DNA of 64,000 nt from the IMG/VR virus record IMGVR_UViG_3300047564_003843, positions 1 through 64,000 of that record; one strand, written 5' to 3'. This document shows positions 40,748 to 48,678 of the stretch, in pieces. The DNA comes from a virus. Under the pieces are notes generated by a model. That model did no database searches. It was given only the letters and a program-made list of their open reading frames with translations, and was not told the DNA's origin. The first letter of the stretch is position 1, and the number at the start of each line of letters is the position of its first letter. The translations under genes and the position numbers were made by a program.

Positions 40748-41736
40748 CGTAGCTCGTCGAGCTCCTCTTCAGAGATTGCTGGTTGGGAAAGTTGTTCCGA
40801 TGTCGAGCTCGGATCAGAGCTTTGGGGGGTAAAAATTTTGGGGTCTTCTTCCGTTAACTCCAAAATAACTTCTGCTTCTTTCTGGTCCGTGTGATCAACA
40901 AGCTCGCCTTGAATGATGGTGGCTCCTGCTTTTAAGCGGGCAAGCCGTTCAGCAATAATCTCAGCGGGTGTTCGGGAATCTTTAAGTTCCACGCCGAGGT
41001 CAATCTCCATACCAGCACGGATACCAGCACGGTCAAGAATCTCTGTCGCCGCTTTGAGTTTGACTGGCTCGGAGATGGCGTTCTCCATAAGTTCTTCAAG
41101 TTTGTCTACCGCGTAGGGTGCAGACTGCATCAGCTTCTTGCGAGCCCGTTCGATGTCCGCGCCCGTCTTCTTGTTCGCGCCAAGGTGTAGGCGACACAAG
41201 CCGTCATCTTTCATACGCCCCGATGACCACAGCATGCAGCGGATGCCCTCGGATGTGTGGGCACGGCAACGCATAGGTAATGCTTTTGGCGCTCGCCGAG
41301 CCGTTGGCGGTCCGCCATCTTCCTGCTCTTTTAGGTAGGCGCGGGTCGCGCCGAGTACCCAAGGCGGTACGAGTTTGCACGCCTCTGAATCAACAACCAG
41401 ATCCAGACCCGTCAAGTAATCGGAGTTATTCTGAAGTGGTTCGCTTAATAGGGCCCTTTTGCTGGAGAGCGACATGAGTCGCCGTTCCTTCATCTGCTCA
41501 AGGGAGCGGGCCTCAATTAGCCCAGTCGGGTGTCCGTTCTCTGTATAGACGGGAACCCATTGAAAGTTATGTTGGCGTAAAAGCAAGCGGTTCTCATAAG
41601 TATCTTCAACTATGCCGCGGTCATGCTCGATAAAACCCAATTCAGACAAATCGGGCCGCATGTCGACAGGGGTGTCGATGAGCGGTTCATTCGGCTCATC
41701 GTCACCCTTGCCGTCAAAAATCTGGAGGTCGGTCAA
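40744..41736 (-). CDS. Terminase small subunit candidate
   Basis: 330 residues. The centre has a Cys/His module (MRCRAHTSEGIRCMLWSSG, CRLHLG) followed by APYAVDKLEELMENAISEPV and KLKAATEILDRAGIRAG, a helical block typical of actinophage small terminases that pick viral DNA for packaging. The C-terminus is acidic and low-complexity. The apparent start is TTG at 41736 after GGGGGTAAAAATTT; an internal ATG at 41661 lacks a ribosome site. The gene is distant from the portal and no large terminase adjoins it, which lowers confidence. Confidence 0.65.
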   Translation of the reverse strand: MTDLQIFDGKGDDEPNEPLIDTPVDMRPDLSELGFIEHDRGIVEDTYENRLLLRQHNFQWVPVYTENGHPTGLIEARSLEQMKERRLMSLSSKRALLSEPLQNNSDYLTGLDLVVDSEACKLVPPWVLGATRAYLKEQEDGGPPTARRAPKALPMRCRAHTSEGIRCMLWSSGRMKDDGLCRLHLGANKKTGADIERARKKLMQSAPYAVDKLEELMENAISEPVKLKAATEILDRAGIRAGMEIDLGVELKDSRTPAEIIAERLARLKAGATIIQGELVDHTDQKEAEVILELTEEDPKIFTPQSSDPSSTSEQLSQPAISEEELDELR

Positions 41737-41751
41737 AATTTTTACCCCCAG

Positions 41752-41940
41752 CTATTCGTCAATGCCGAGATGTCTCCTGAGTTCTGCACGCTTCTCAACT
41801 AGTTGGTCGGCGTAATACATCTTTTCGGTTTTGGTTCGATACTCAGCGTTACGCATGAGAGTAACCAAACTCTCAATGTCAGCTTTAAGGCTGAGCTCCT
41901 TCTCAACGTGAGCGTTCAGCTCCTCTGGGGTCATTGGCAT
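41752..41940 (-). CDS. Small helical protein
   Basis: 62 residues, helical (MPMTPEELNAHVEKELSLKA, then YYADQLVEKRAELRRHLG). AAAGGA lies eleven bases upstream of the ATG. It sits between the holin and the terminase-like gene. Function unknown. Confidence 0.7.
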   Translation of the reverse strand: MPMTPEELNAHVEKELSLKADIESLVTLMRNAEYRTKTEKMYYADQLVEKRAELRRHLGIDE

Positions 41941-41958
41941 CTTAAAGTTATTCCTTTG

Positions 41959-42255
41959 TTAGGACTTCTTCTTTGCTGGAGCCTTCTTTGGCTTTGCGGC
42001 CTCGGAGGCAAGTTTCTTAGTAACTTCGGCAGCAGCGGCTACTGCGATGCGGCCAAATGCTGGGTCCTTCTTGTTAATCCAGCGGAGTGCCGTTGGGATA
42101 ACAGATGCCCATAGTGCGTTGGCTACAAGTAGCCATTCGCCAGAACCAAAGTCGAGTGGGGAGCCCACGCCACTGGTCTGACTAACAATCATTACTGCGC
42201 CGATAACCTGACCAAGGAGGTTCCGTAGGTAGGACTCGAGTGCTGCTTTGTTCAT
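41959..42255 (-). CDS. Holin-like membrane protein
   Basis: 98 residues from ATG 42255 (AAGGA eight bases upstream). An amphipathic start (MNKAALESYLRNLLGQVIGA), a hydrophobic segment, a SPLDFGSGEWLLVANALWAS module, a second hydrophobic stretch and an Ala/Lys-rich tail (KKAPAKKKS). This arrangement is common to a holin-like family of actinophages, which opens the membrane for lysis. It lies far from the wall hydrolases at 22.8-24 kb and 49.9 kb. Confidence 0.7.
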   Translation of the reverse strand: MNKAALESYLRNLLGQVIGAVMIVSQTSGVGSPLDFGSGEWLLVANALWASVIPTALRWINKKDPAFGRIAVAAAAEVTKKLASEAAKPKKAPAKKKS

Positions 42256-42257
42256 GA

Positions 42258-42482
42258 ACAAGTTCCTTCTAAGTAGGGTTTTTTAGTTTCTACTTGGAAT
42301 ACAAAATAACACACATGGTTGAAAAGTTTTTTTCAAAAATGCTGCAAGAAAAGAGTCCTTTATAAACAAAAGTTTGGGCCAAAACTCTGAAATGAGCGTA
42401 AATCAATGGGTTTCAAAGTGTTGGACGGCAGCACAAAATGGGTGAATAAAAAGTGATTCTGGTCGGCGTGTCGAGTCGAAAA
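42258..42482. other. Non-coding segment between holin and membrane peptide
   Basis: About 220 bases; T-rich stretches (AAGTTTTTTTCAAAAA near 42325) and a few short inverted repeats. No gene, promoter or terminator is clear enough to call. Confidence 0.4.
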
Positions 42483-42557
42483 TTAAGCCATAACTGCCAA
42501 AAGCAAAAGCAAGACTTGCATCAACTCAGACCAAGCAAGAAGGAAGAATTCGATCAC
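42483..42557 (-). CDS. 24-residue membrane peptide
   Basis: GTG at 42557 preceded by CGGAGG at ideal spacing. Reads MIEFFLLAWSELMQ then an almost pure Leu stretch to VMA: one transmembrane helix. Next to the holin, it could be an accessory lysis peptide. Very short, so uncertain. Confidence 0.5.
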   Translation of the reverse strand: MIEFFLLAWSELMQVLLLLLAVMA

Positions 42558-42623
42558 AGTAAACCTCCGTTCTGGTTTTCCGAAGACTACCTTAGGGGAG
42601 GTATAAAAGCAAGAACCTGCTAG

Positions 42624-42815
42624 TTAGACGTCAACGTCTAAAAATTCTTCAAGCTTTTTTATAAGACGACTTGAGTCATCTACAAATTGTTTTTTGCCTT
42701 TGGGCCAAGCACTCTCATTGAGTTCTGGGTTTAGGTACCATCCACCTGCTCGAGCAATCCGTAGAGCGGTTACGGCTTCCTCTTTAGTCAAGGTGATTTT
42801 TTCTTTACCGCTCAT
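42624..42815 (-). CDS. Small hypothetical protein
   Basis: 63 residues from the ATG at 42815 (reads MSGKEKITLTKEEAVTAL), overlapping the preceding gene by 11 bases. Helical C-terminus (SRLIKKLEEFLDVDV). No family recognised. Confidence 0.7.
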   Translation of the reverse strand: MSGKEKITLTKEEAVTALRIARAGGWYLNPELNESAWPKGKKQFVDDSSRLIKKLEEFLDVDV

Positions 42816-43101
42816 CTGGGGTGTCTTCCTTTTCAAGGATAGGCAGTTGCTTCAAGATGTCAGGGTCGTTATCAACCAAAACATCGATGGCTCGACGAAT
42901 CCCGAGGGTATAGAAAGTCTTATCTTCCTCACCCATTGAGGCTTCCCAATCTTTAACCATTTGCTCAAGCTTTCCGACTTTATCCAAAATGGCACCATCA
43001 GAAATATCCCCGACCTTCTGGATAATTTTTTGATAAGCCTCTGGGGAGATTTCATGATTAACAGTCATATCCCAAAGGATGGGTGTTAGTTGTTTTTTCA
43101 T
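42805..43101 (-). CDS. Helical hypothetical protein
   Basis: 98 residues, largely helical, with acidic C-terminus. Overlaps neighbours by four and eleven bases. Function unknown. Confidence 0.7.
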   Translation of the reverse strand: MKKQLTPILWDMTVNHEISPEAYQKIIQKVGDISDGAILDKVGKLEQMVKDWEASMGEEDKTFYTLGIRRAIDVLVDNDPDILKQLPILEKEDTPDER

Positions 43102-43577
43102 CGTATCGCCTCAAGACAATTCTCGCAAAGAAGAGCATCGTAACCAGTCGCTTCATAAGAGACGGTTTTATACTCGGTGACTGCTGTTGGCACAATTCTC
43201 ACATCTCCTGCTGGAGTTGCTTCAATCGAGCACTTGTCACATTTAGGATTTTCAATCCACTCAACATTTTTGTCTGCACTAAAAGATGCAGCAAGTCCAC
43301 GAGTCAAAGCGTGTTCTACTCCAGGACCACTGGTCTTTCTCAGGAACAGTCTGGTGTCTTCAACCTCAACTACTGGACGAAGATTTTTACAAGGGCAGTT
43401 GTATCTGCTTGGTACACATATAACCAAACCAGCGTCGGTTGAGTGTTTGTTTATAGCGTGACCACAGAGGCAAATCCTCTTGTCACGACTTGGTTTGCGA
43501 GTCAGACTTTCATCTGCCTCAACTGCTTCTTCTGCACTAAGTCCTAGCATGGCTAGTGCATCTCTAGCGTTCGTCAT
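43098..43577 (-). CDS. Zinc-finger protein with two Cys modules
   Basis: 159 residues from ATG 43577 (MTNARDALAMLGLSAEEAVE), which overlaps the preceding gene by 14 bases. First module RICLCGHAINKHS with CPCKNL; second module CDKC and LLCENCLEAIR. The CxCGH..xH..C..CPCK layout recurs in actinobacteria and their phages. Probably zinc-binding; function unknown. Confidence 0.75.
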   Translation of the reverse strand: MTNARDALAMLGLSAEEAVEADESLTRKPSRDKRICLCGHAINKHSTDAGLVICVPSRYNCPCKNLRPVVEVEDTRLFLRKTSGPGVEHALTRGLAASFSADKNVEWIENPKCDKCSIEATPAGDVRIVPTAVTEYKTVSYEATGYDALLCENCLEAIR

Positions 43578-43794
43578 TGTTGTCTCTCTCGTTTCCCATG
43601 AAGTTCCACCCCATGATGTTTCTGAACTGAGTATCCGTCTCAGCTTTTTCAATCAAGCCCCCAAGCATTCTCTCGAGGAACTCATTTTTGCGTCGTGCTT
43701 CTCTAAATGCGTTTATGGCAGAAATAATAAACATCGCCATAAAAACACTAAAGAAATTTACTACCCCAATAACTGCTACTTGTTCCCAACTCAT
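43564..43794 (-). CDS. Small membrane-anchored protein
   Basis: 76 residues: one N-terminal transmembrane segment (about 6-28; VAVIGVVNFFSVFMAMFIIS) followed by a charged helix. Overlaps the preceding stop by four bases. Function unknown. Confidence 0.7.
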   Translation of the reverse strand: MSWEQVAVIGVVNFFSVFMAMFIISAINAFREARRKNEFLERMLGGLIEKAETDTQFRNIMGWNFMGNERDNNDER

Positions 43795-43982
43795 TTGGCA
43801 CCTTCAACTTTCAAAAGTCCATGAGCCATCAATTCGTCAACCACTGCCTCAGCATCTCTGGTTGCGATTTTTAACCACTCGTCTGCATCTAGTGGAATCC
43901 TTGTAGGAAACCAATCTTTCATCAAACGACCAGCAATCACATACTTGACTCTCTCAGGAGTCACTGTCATTTTGTCATTCAT
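43791..43982 (-). CDS. Small helical protein, leaderless
   Basis: 63 residues from ATG 43982 (MNDKMTVTPERVKYVIAGRL). The start is fixed by a strong promoter whose -10 ends seven bases before it; a longer reading to 44048 would cross that promoter. First gene of the leftward operon 43982-41959. Function unknown. Confidence 0.7.
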   Translation of the reverse strand: MNDKMTVTPERVKYVIAGRLMKDWFPTRIPLDADEWLKIATRDAEAVVDELMAHGLLKVEGAK

Positions 43983-43989
43983 AAAAGTA

Positions 43990-44018
43990 TTATTACCTAA
44001 CACTAGAGAACTTGTCAA
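43990..44018 (-). promoter_or_regulatory. Leaderless promoter of the leftward operon
   Basis: Minus strand TTGACA (44018-44013), 17-base spacer, TAATAA (43995-43990), seven bases, ATG 43982. The clearest full-length leaderless promoter in the window. Confidence 0.85.
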
Positions 44019-44530
44019 CCTAAATCCTTCCACCAATTTCCACCCCAATCTGGGACTTAGATACTACCATACACTATTTTTAAATACAACCTAACACTAG
44101 TTTTAAATATTCAAATTCTCAACCCATTTTCTTAGGGGGTGAAACTTTTTTCTCATACGCGTATAGGAAATAGGTTGAATATTAAAATATTAAGTATAGT
44201 TTTTATTCTTACTATCACGATTTTTAAAAAGTTTTTGAATTTTCCTTGATAGTAGAGACCTTCCTGCAAAAAACTGTACTATCACGATTTTTTAAAAAAC
44301 TTTTTATTTTTCTTGATAGTATGTTTTACAATGAAAAAAATAACTATCGCAGTTTGTAAAGTTTTTTAGCTTTTTTCTTGATAGTTATTTTTACAGCCCA
44401 AATAAACTACTATCAGGATTTTACAAAAAATGCTGAACTTTTTTGATGATAGTAACTCTAAAAACTATACACCAAACACTAGATTTTGAATAATCGACCA
44501 TGCAGAGAAATCTGCCTCAAATGTCGACAT
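44019..44530. other. AT-rich non-coding block
   Basis: About 510 bases without genes and very AT-rich. The first half has two copies of ACACTANTTTTAAATA (about 44071, 44094), the palindrome ATACGCGTAT (44156-44165) and AATATTAAAATATT (near 44179); the second half holds the four-unit hairpin array. The features suit a replication origin or partition site. Confidence 0.7.
44211..44453 (+). repeat. Array of four imperfect-hairpin repeats
   Basis: Units at 44211-44253, 44278-44320, 44343-44385 and 44409-44453 each start ACTATCA (or ACTATCG) and end TGATAGT, so the ends can pair over 6-7 bases. Units are 43, 43, 43 and 45 bases; start-to-start spacing is 67, 65 and 66. Interiors share a CGATTTT...AAAAANTTTTT pattern with drift. 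No genes inside. Confidence 0.85.
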
Positions 44531-45184
44531 TTAGACAGTAAAAATGACTGCCTTATGATGCTCAACCCTGACCAAGGGGTGTAGCCAAATCTGGAACCCA
44601 GCCTCTTTAGCCCCAACACACCAAGAGTAGTCCTCCCCCAACATGACAGGAAAGTCTGCCCCTTCAACCCCAATCTCTCGAATCTTGAACCATGGCCTAG
44701 CCATCTTCTCAAAGACCCCAGACTTAACCCCCAAGAATCCAAAACCTACCCCATCAACCCTGACAGGCTCACCCTCTACTAGAAACTCCACAGCGTTTAG
44801 AGAGACAGGATGTCCTGCTTCATTGACCCTCATAGCCCCTATACGACCATCTCGACCTATAGCCATCATTCCAGAGATGATGTCCTTATCGCTTTTCAAA
44901 ATTAACTCAAAATCTTTCACAGACCAAGAGATGTCTGAATCTATCCAAATAATCTTTTCATAGGTAAAGGCTCCACCCCCAAAAGCCACCGCTTGCCAAT
45001 CCGCCCCGTAAGAGTCGGTTGCAGTGTTCTCTCTGGCGCTTGGAACAAAGCTCGAATATTGAGATACGAAGTGATACTTCAAACCCTTGTGATTAAGCCA
45101 TTTTGTAGTCTCTATCAGGCTCTTTACAAAATCCGCCTTCATATCAGAACCAGGCGTTGCAATTACTACGTTGTAGTGTTCCAT
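44531..45184 (-). CDS. Glycosyltransferase-like protein
   Basis: 217 residues from the ATG at 45184. KIIWIDSDISW gives a DxD motif (Asp 82 and Asp 84), the metal and sugar-nucleotide site of GT-A fold enzymes; VGFGFLGVKSGVFEKM and GEDYSWCVGAKEAGF are typical of the same phage-borne family, and VRVEHHK ends the core. It probably adds a sugar to DNA, a virion protein or a host surface molecule. Leaderless start (TAGGCT, six bases, ATG) from a divergent promoter pair shared with the gene at 45215. Confidence 0.8.
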   Translation of the reverse strand: MEHYNVVIATPGSDMKADFVKSLIETTKWLNHKGLKYHFVSQYSSFVPSARENTATDSYGADWQAVAFGGGAFTYEKIIWIDSDISWSVKDFELILKSDKDIISGMMAIGRDGRIGAMRVNEAGHPVSLNAVEFLVEGEPVRVDGVGFGFLGVKSGVFEKMARPWFKIREIGVEGADFPVMLGEDYSWCVGAKEAGFQIWLHPLVRVEHHKAVIFTV

Positions 45185-45214
45185 AACCACAGCCTACACC
45201 TGTAGGATTGTTTT
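45185..45214. promoter_or_regulatory. Divergent leaderless promoter pair
   Basis: Only 30 bases separate the two start codons. Leftward: TAGGCT (45196-45191), six bases, ATG 45184. Rightward: TAGGAT (45203-45208), six bases, ATG 45215. The -10 boxes lie back to back within CCTACACCTGTAGG, so the two promoters probably compete or share one regulator. Confidence 0.75.
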
Positions 45215-45535
45215 ATGGCAAAACCAAAGACATTTAAATTAGAGCACTCCTCGGTAAGGCTAAAGGACGTCCATCCTGAAGACCAGTGCTTAAAAGAGTT
45301 TTGCACCATCCACAACCGCTCTAAACACCATATGCGCCACCTGCCACAGAACTGGCGGGAAGACCTTGGAATTATGGAGCGAATCTGCGAGCATGGCGTC
45401 GGACATCCAGACCCTGACGAGTTTATGCTTAGTAAGGACATCTACAATTCAATTCACGGATGTGATGGATGTTGTACCCCAATAAGAAAGCTTATTGTTC
45501 GAAAAGACTTAAGGAAACAGGGCAGTGCAAATTGA
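45215..45535 (+). CDS. Conserved actinophage Cys/His protein
   Basis: 106 residues. CEHGVGHPDPDEF and IHGCDGCC are a recognisable module of small actinophage proteins, probably zinc-binding. First gene of the rightward right arm. Function unknown. Confidence 0.75.
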   Translation: MAKPKTFKLEHSSVRLKDVHPEDQCLKEFCTIHNRSKHHMRHLPQNWREDLGIMERICEHGVGHPDPDEFMLSKDIYNSIHGCDGCCTPIRKLIVRKDLRKQGSAN

Positions 45536-46028
45536 CGAATTAAAAGAGGCTCTCACCCTTCAGATGATGATGGCTGGCGGTTTTGATCCTGACAACCGAG
45601 AAGAGTCACCTCTTGAATGGGACTTGAATACTAAAGACAGTCAATACTCAATTTGTAAAGATATTGCAGATTCCCATGTAGATTTTGTTCTTACTCAAAT
45701 AATGTCTATTCCATCTCCTGAAGCACAAGAAGATGTAGAGAATGAAGATTATCTAGATTTTGAATATGAAGATAATCCTCTTGATAGTAAAAAGACAAAC
45801 ACAACTTCTGCAGCTCTTTTTATTTTTATGGATGCAGGTAATGGTAATCCACGTTATGTTTCAGATGTTCGGCAGTGGCTTGCAAATGTTGATAAAGCAG
45901 GTATCCCAGATGACACTGAAATCGAGGGACAGTTATATTTAAGTTATGACATTGAAGGTTCAATAGAAACTATTGAATGTGGTGAGTGTGGTTATGAAGA
46001 AACCCTCATCTCAAGTCACAATCACTGA
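45525..46028 (+). CDS. Hypothetical acidic protein with Cys pair
   Basis: 167 residues from GTG 45525 (AAGGAAAC upstream), overlapping the previous gene by 11 bases. Acidic; ends with IECGECGYEE, a Cys pair. No family recognised. Confidence 0.7.
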   Translation: MQIDELKEALTLQMMMAGGFDPDNREESPLEWDLNTKDSQYSICKDIADSHVDFVLTQIMSIPSPEAQEDVENEDYLDFEYEDNPLDSKKTNTTSAALFIFMDAGNGNPRYVSDVRQWLANVDKAGIPDDTEIEGQLYLSYDIEGSIETIECGECGYEETLISSHNH

Positions 46029-46414
46029 TGTTAAATCCACGAGTATTAGCCAATCTTGGCAAACAACAACAACAACAACCAACAAACATTTATTACCTAT
46101 CTGGACCAATGACAGGGCTACCTGACTACAACCGTCCGACATTCAATAAAGCAGCAGAATGGCTTAGAAATCAAGGTTTTAATGTATGGAACCCAGCAGA
46201 GGAATTTGACCCAAATTACATATACCCACGCAAGTTCTATATGCGTCGAGACATTGAAGCACTTTTAAAGTGTGAATCTATAGTAATGCTTCACGGTTGG
46301 GAGAAATCAGCTGGTGCCCGTTTAGAGCTTGAAATAGCCAAGGAATTAGAAATGAACATATTTTTTCTAGGGGATAATAATCTTGAGAGGAGCCACAATG
46401 AGACCAACCCCTGA
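46028..46414 (+). CDS. DUF4406-like nucleoside deoxyribosyltransferase fold
   Basis: 128 residues. After a Gln tract, YYLSGPMTGLPDYNRPTF, VWNPAEEF, YMRRDIEALLKCESIVML and SAGARLELEIAKEL match DUF4406, a family related in fold to nucleoside 2-deoxyribosyltransferases. It may handle nucleosides or nucleotides, in keeping with the ribonucleotide reductase 200 bases downstream. Start overlaps the previous stop by one base. Confidence 0.8.
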   Translation: MLNPRVLANLGKQQQQQPTNIYYLSGPMTGLPDYNRPTFNKAAEWLRNQGFNVWNPAEEFDPNYIYPRKFYMRRDIEALLKCESIVMLHGWEKSAGARLELEIAKELEMNIFFLGDNNLERSHNETNP

Positions 46415-46550
46415 GAAGCTTCCTGAAAATCTGCGTGACAAGTGTCCATATTGTGGACGTCCTCGTGAGTATGATGACGGCCATGGTCGTCCTCGTTGTC
46501 CTAAACAAGGATGCGCAGGACAACACTCTGGCTGGAATAAAGTCAAGTAA
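46398..46550 (+). CDS. 50-residue zinc-ribbon protein
   Basis: ATG at 46398 preceded by GAGGAGCCACA. CPYCG and CPKQGC form a zinc ribbon with a basic, Pro-rich body. Overlaps the preceding gene end by 17 bases. The same ribosome-site word GGAGCCAC precedes the reductase gene and the gene at 62353. Confidence 0.7.
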   Translation: MRPTPEKLPENLRDKCPYCGRPREYDDGHGRPRCPKQGCAGQHSGWNKVK

Positions 46551-46629
46551 TTCATCGCCTTTACTTTTTCGCGATAAACTATAGACTCACCTTAAATTTT
46601 TTAAACCCCTTTTACCTTTAGGAGCCACC

Positions 46630-48678
46630 GTGAGTATCGCTTTCTCTTTTTCCTTGTCAAAAGACTTTGTTGCAACATATAAGGATAAGAAAGCGCCATT
46701 TGGTTATACAGATGCAGCAGGTAACTCCGTAGGTGAGATTACATTTCTTCGCACATACTCACGATTAAAAGAAGATGGAACTAAAGAATCTTGGTCAGAT
46801 GTTTGCGAACGAGTTGTTAATGGTATGTACTCAATTCAAAAAGACCATTGCAAATCACAGCGTCTTCCTTGGAATGACTCTCGCGCACAAGCATCTGCAA
46901 AAGAAGCATTTGACCGTTTATTCAACTTGAAGTGGACTCCACCAGGACGTGGACTTTGGGTAATGGGAACTAACATTGTTAATGTCCAGAGAAACTCAGC
47001 AGCACTTCAAAACTGCGCATTTGTTTCAACTGCAGAGATGACAAAGAACAATCCATCAAAACCTTTTGGATTTCTTATGGAAGCATCAATGCTTGGCGTT
47101 GGTGTTGGTTTTGATGACAAAGGTGCTGACAAAGACTTTACAATCTACACACCAGAAGAAGGAGAGACCTATGTCATCCCAGACACCAGAGAAGGATGGG
47201 TGGAATCAACCACAGCCCTCCTCGATGCTTTCCTACGACCAGATACGGCGGCTCCAGTATTTGATTACAAAGAAATCCGCCCGCTTGGAGAGCCAATCAA
47301 AACTTTTGGTGGAACAGCAGCAGGACCCGACCCACTAATTAAATTACACAACCACATCCGCAAAATGTTTGCTGGACGTGGAGGTGAGAAGCTCACACGT
47401 GTAGACATTGCAGATATTGGAAATCTTATTGGCGTTTGTGTTGTCTCAGGAAACGTTCGTCGTTCAGCAGAGCTTTTAATTGGTCGTCTAGATGATGATA
47501 ACTTCTTGAACTTGAAGAATGCAGAGAAGTTCCCACAGCGTAACTCTTATGATGCAGATGCACCCGGTTGGGCTTGGATGTCTAACAACTCTGTCTCTGT
47601 TGAAGTAGGACAAGACCTTTCAAACATTGTTGAGGGTATTGCCAGAAACGGTGAGCCTGGTGTAATTTGGCTGGATGTTTCAAAACAATACGGAAGACTT
47701 GCAGACCCAATCAACAACAAAGACCACCGAGTTGCAGGTTACAACCCGTGTGCAGAGCAGTCACTCGAATCCTATGAGTGCTGCACTCTCGTTGAAACTT
47801 ACCTCAACCGTCACGACTCAATCGAAGATTACAAGCGAACACTTAAATTCGCATATCTCTACGCAAAAACTGTCACTCTCCTTCCAACACACTGGGAAGA
47901 GACAAATGCAATTATGCAACGTAACCGAAGAATTGGAACGTCTATGTCGGGAGTTGCAAACTTTGCAGACCTCCACGGACTCCCAGTCCTACGAAAGTGG
48001 ATGGACGATGGATACGCAACAATTAAAAGCTATGATGTTACTTACTCTGAGTGGCTTGGTATCCGTGAATCAATCAAAACAACTACTGTAAAACCATCAG
48101 GAACTGTTTCAATCCTTGCAGGTGAATCACCAGGAGTTCACTGGACTCCAGGTGGTAAGTTCTTCAAGCGAGCAATTCGTTTTGGAAACACAGACCCAAT
48201 GCTTCCACTTTTTAAGATGGCTAACTACACAGTAGAACCAGCATCTGAATCTCCAGATACAACTAGTGTTGTTTTCTTTCCAATTAAATCTGGCGCATCT
48301 CGTGCAGAGAAAGATGTAACCATCTTTGAGAAGATGAGCCTTGCTGCAACTGCACAACACTATTGGTCTGATAACTCTGTATCTGTCACAGTTTCATTCG
48401 ATCCTGAAAAGGAATCAGAGCATGTAGGCACAGTCCTTCACATGTATGACGGACAGCTAAAGACCGTAAGCTTCCTTCCTTCAGGAAACTTCACATACCC
48501 ACAAATGCCTTACACCCAAATCACTGAAGAAGAGTATGAAGATTCTATAATGAAACTCTTCCCTATCGATTTCTCTGGCGTGTATGCAGGACTAGCAGCT
48601 GATGCTATTGGCGATGCTTACTGCACCACAGACGCATGCGAGATTAAGCTTATTGTGGAGAACCAAAAAGATAAGTAA
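46630..48678 (+). CDS. nrdJ: Class II (B12-dependent) ribonucleotide reductase, monomeric type
   Basis: 682 residues, close to the roughly 740 of the Lactobacillus RTPR type. LQNCAF holds one redox Cys (129); NPCAEQ holds the thiyl-radical Cys 374 and Glu 376; Cys 385 (YECC) is the partner. The C-terminal pair Cys 665 and Cys 670 (YCTTDAC) can relay electrons from thioredoxin. It makes deoxyribonucleotides (the monomeric class uses triphosphates) with adenosylcobalamin and no oxygen need, so the phage depends on host or environmental B12. GTG start with TAGGAGCCACC; a short promoter-like region precedes it. Confidence 0.93.
   Translation: MSIAFSFSLSKDFVATYKDKKAPFGYTDAAGNSVGEITFLRTYSRLKEDGTKESWSDVCERVVNGMYSIQKDHCKSQRLPWNDSRAQASAKEAFDRLFNLKWTPPGRGLWVMGTNIVNVQRNSAALQNCAFVSTAEMTKNNPSKPFGFLMEASMLGVGVGFDDKGADKDFTIYTPEEGETYVIPDTREGWVESTTALLDAFLRPDTAAPVFDYKEIRPLGEPIKTFGGTAAGPDPLIKLHNHIRKMFAGRGGEKLTRVDIADIGNLIGVCVVSGNVRRSAELLIGRLDDDNFLNLKNAEKFPQRNSYDADAPGWAWMSNNSVSVEVGQDLSNIVEGIARNGEPGVIWLDVSKQYGRLADPINNKDHRVAGYNPCAEQSLESYECCTLVETYLNRHDSIEDYKRTLKFAYLYAKTVTLLPTHWEETNAIMQRNRRIGTSMSGVANFADLHGLPVLRKWMDDGYATIKSYDVTYSEWLGIRESIKTTTVKPSGTVSILAGESPGVHWTPGGKFFKRAIRFGNTDPMLPLFKMANYTVEPASESPDTTSVVFFPIKSGASRAEKDVTIFEKMSLAATAQHYWSDNSVSVTVSFDPEKESEHVGTVLHMYDGQLKTVSFLPSGNFTYPQMPYTQITEEEYEDSIMKLFPIDFSGVYAGLAADAIGDAYCTTDACEIKLIVENQKDK

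Larger units (their letters stand above)
19514..41748. repeat. Dispersed 12-bp word AATTTTTACCCC
   Basis: TTTTTACCC, usually inside AATTTTTACCCC, at 19514, 23112, 24381, 25319, 26274, 27147, 27919, 29627, 30092, 31218, 31487, 31811, 31949, 36241, 36608, 36667, 38430, 38549, 39797 and 41739 on the plus strand, and inverted (GGGTAAAAA) at 22715, 40001, 40378 and 40827. By chance fewer than one would be expected in this span. Copies occur in genes, leaders and non-coding DNA alike. One looser coding copy lies at 4056. Confidence 0.85.

Noticed and set aside
44211-44453. CRISPR-like array
   Set aside because: The repeats are imperfect, the 17-24 base gaps are AT-rich and no cas gene is nearby.
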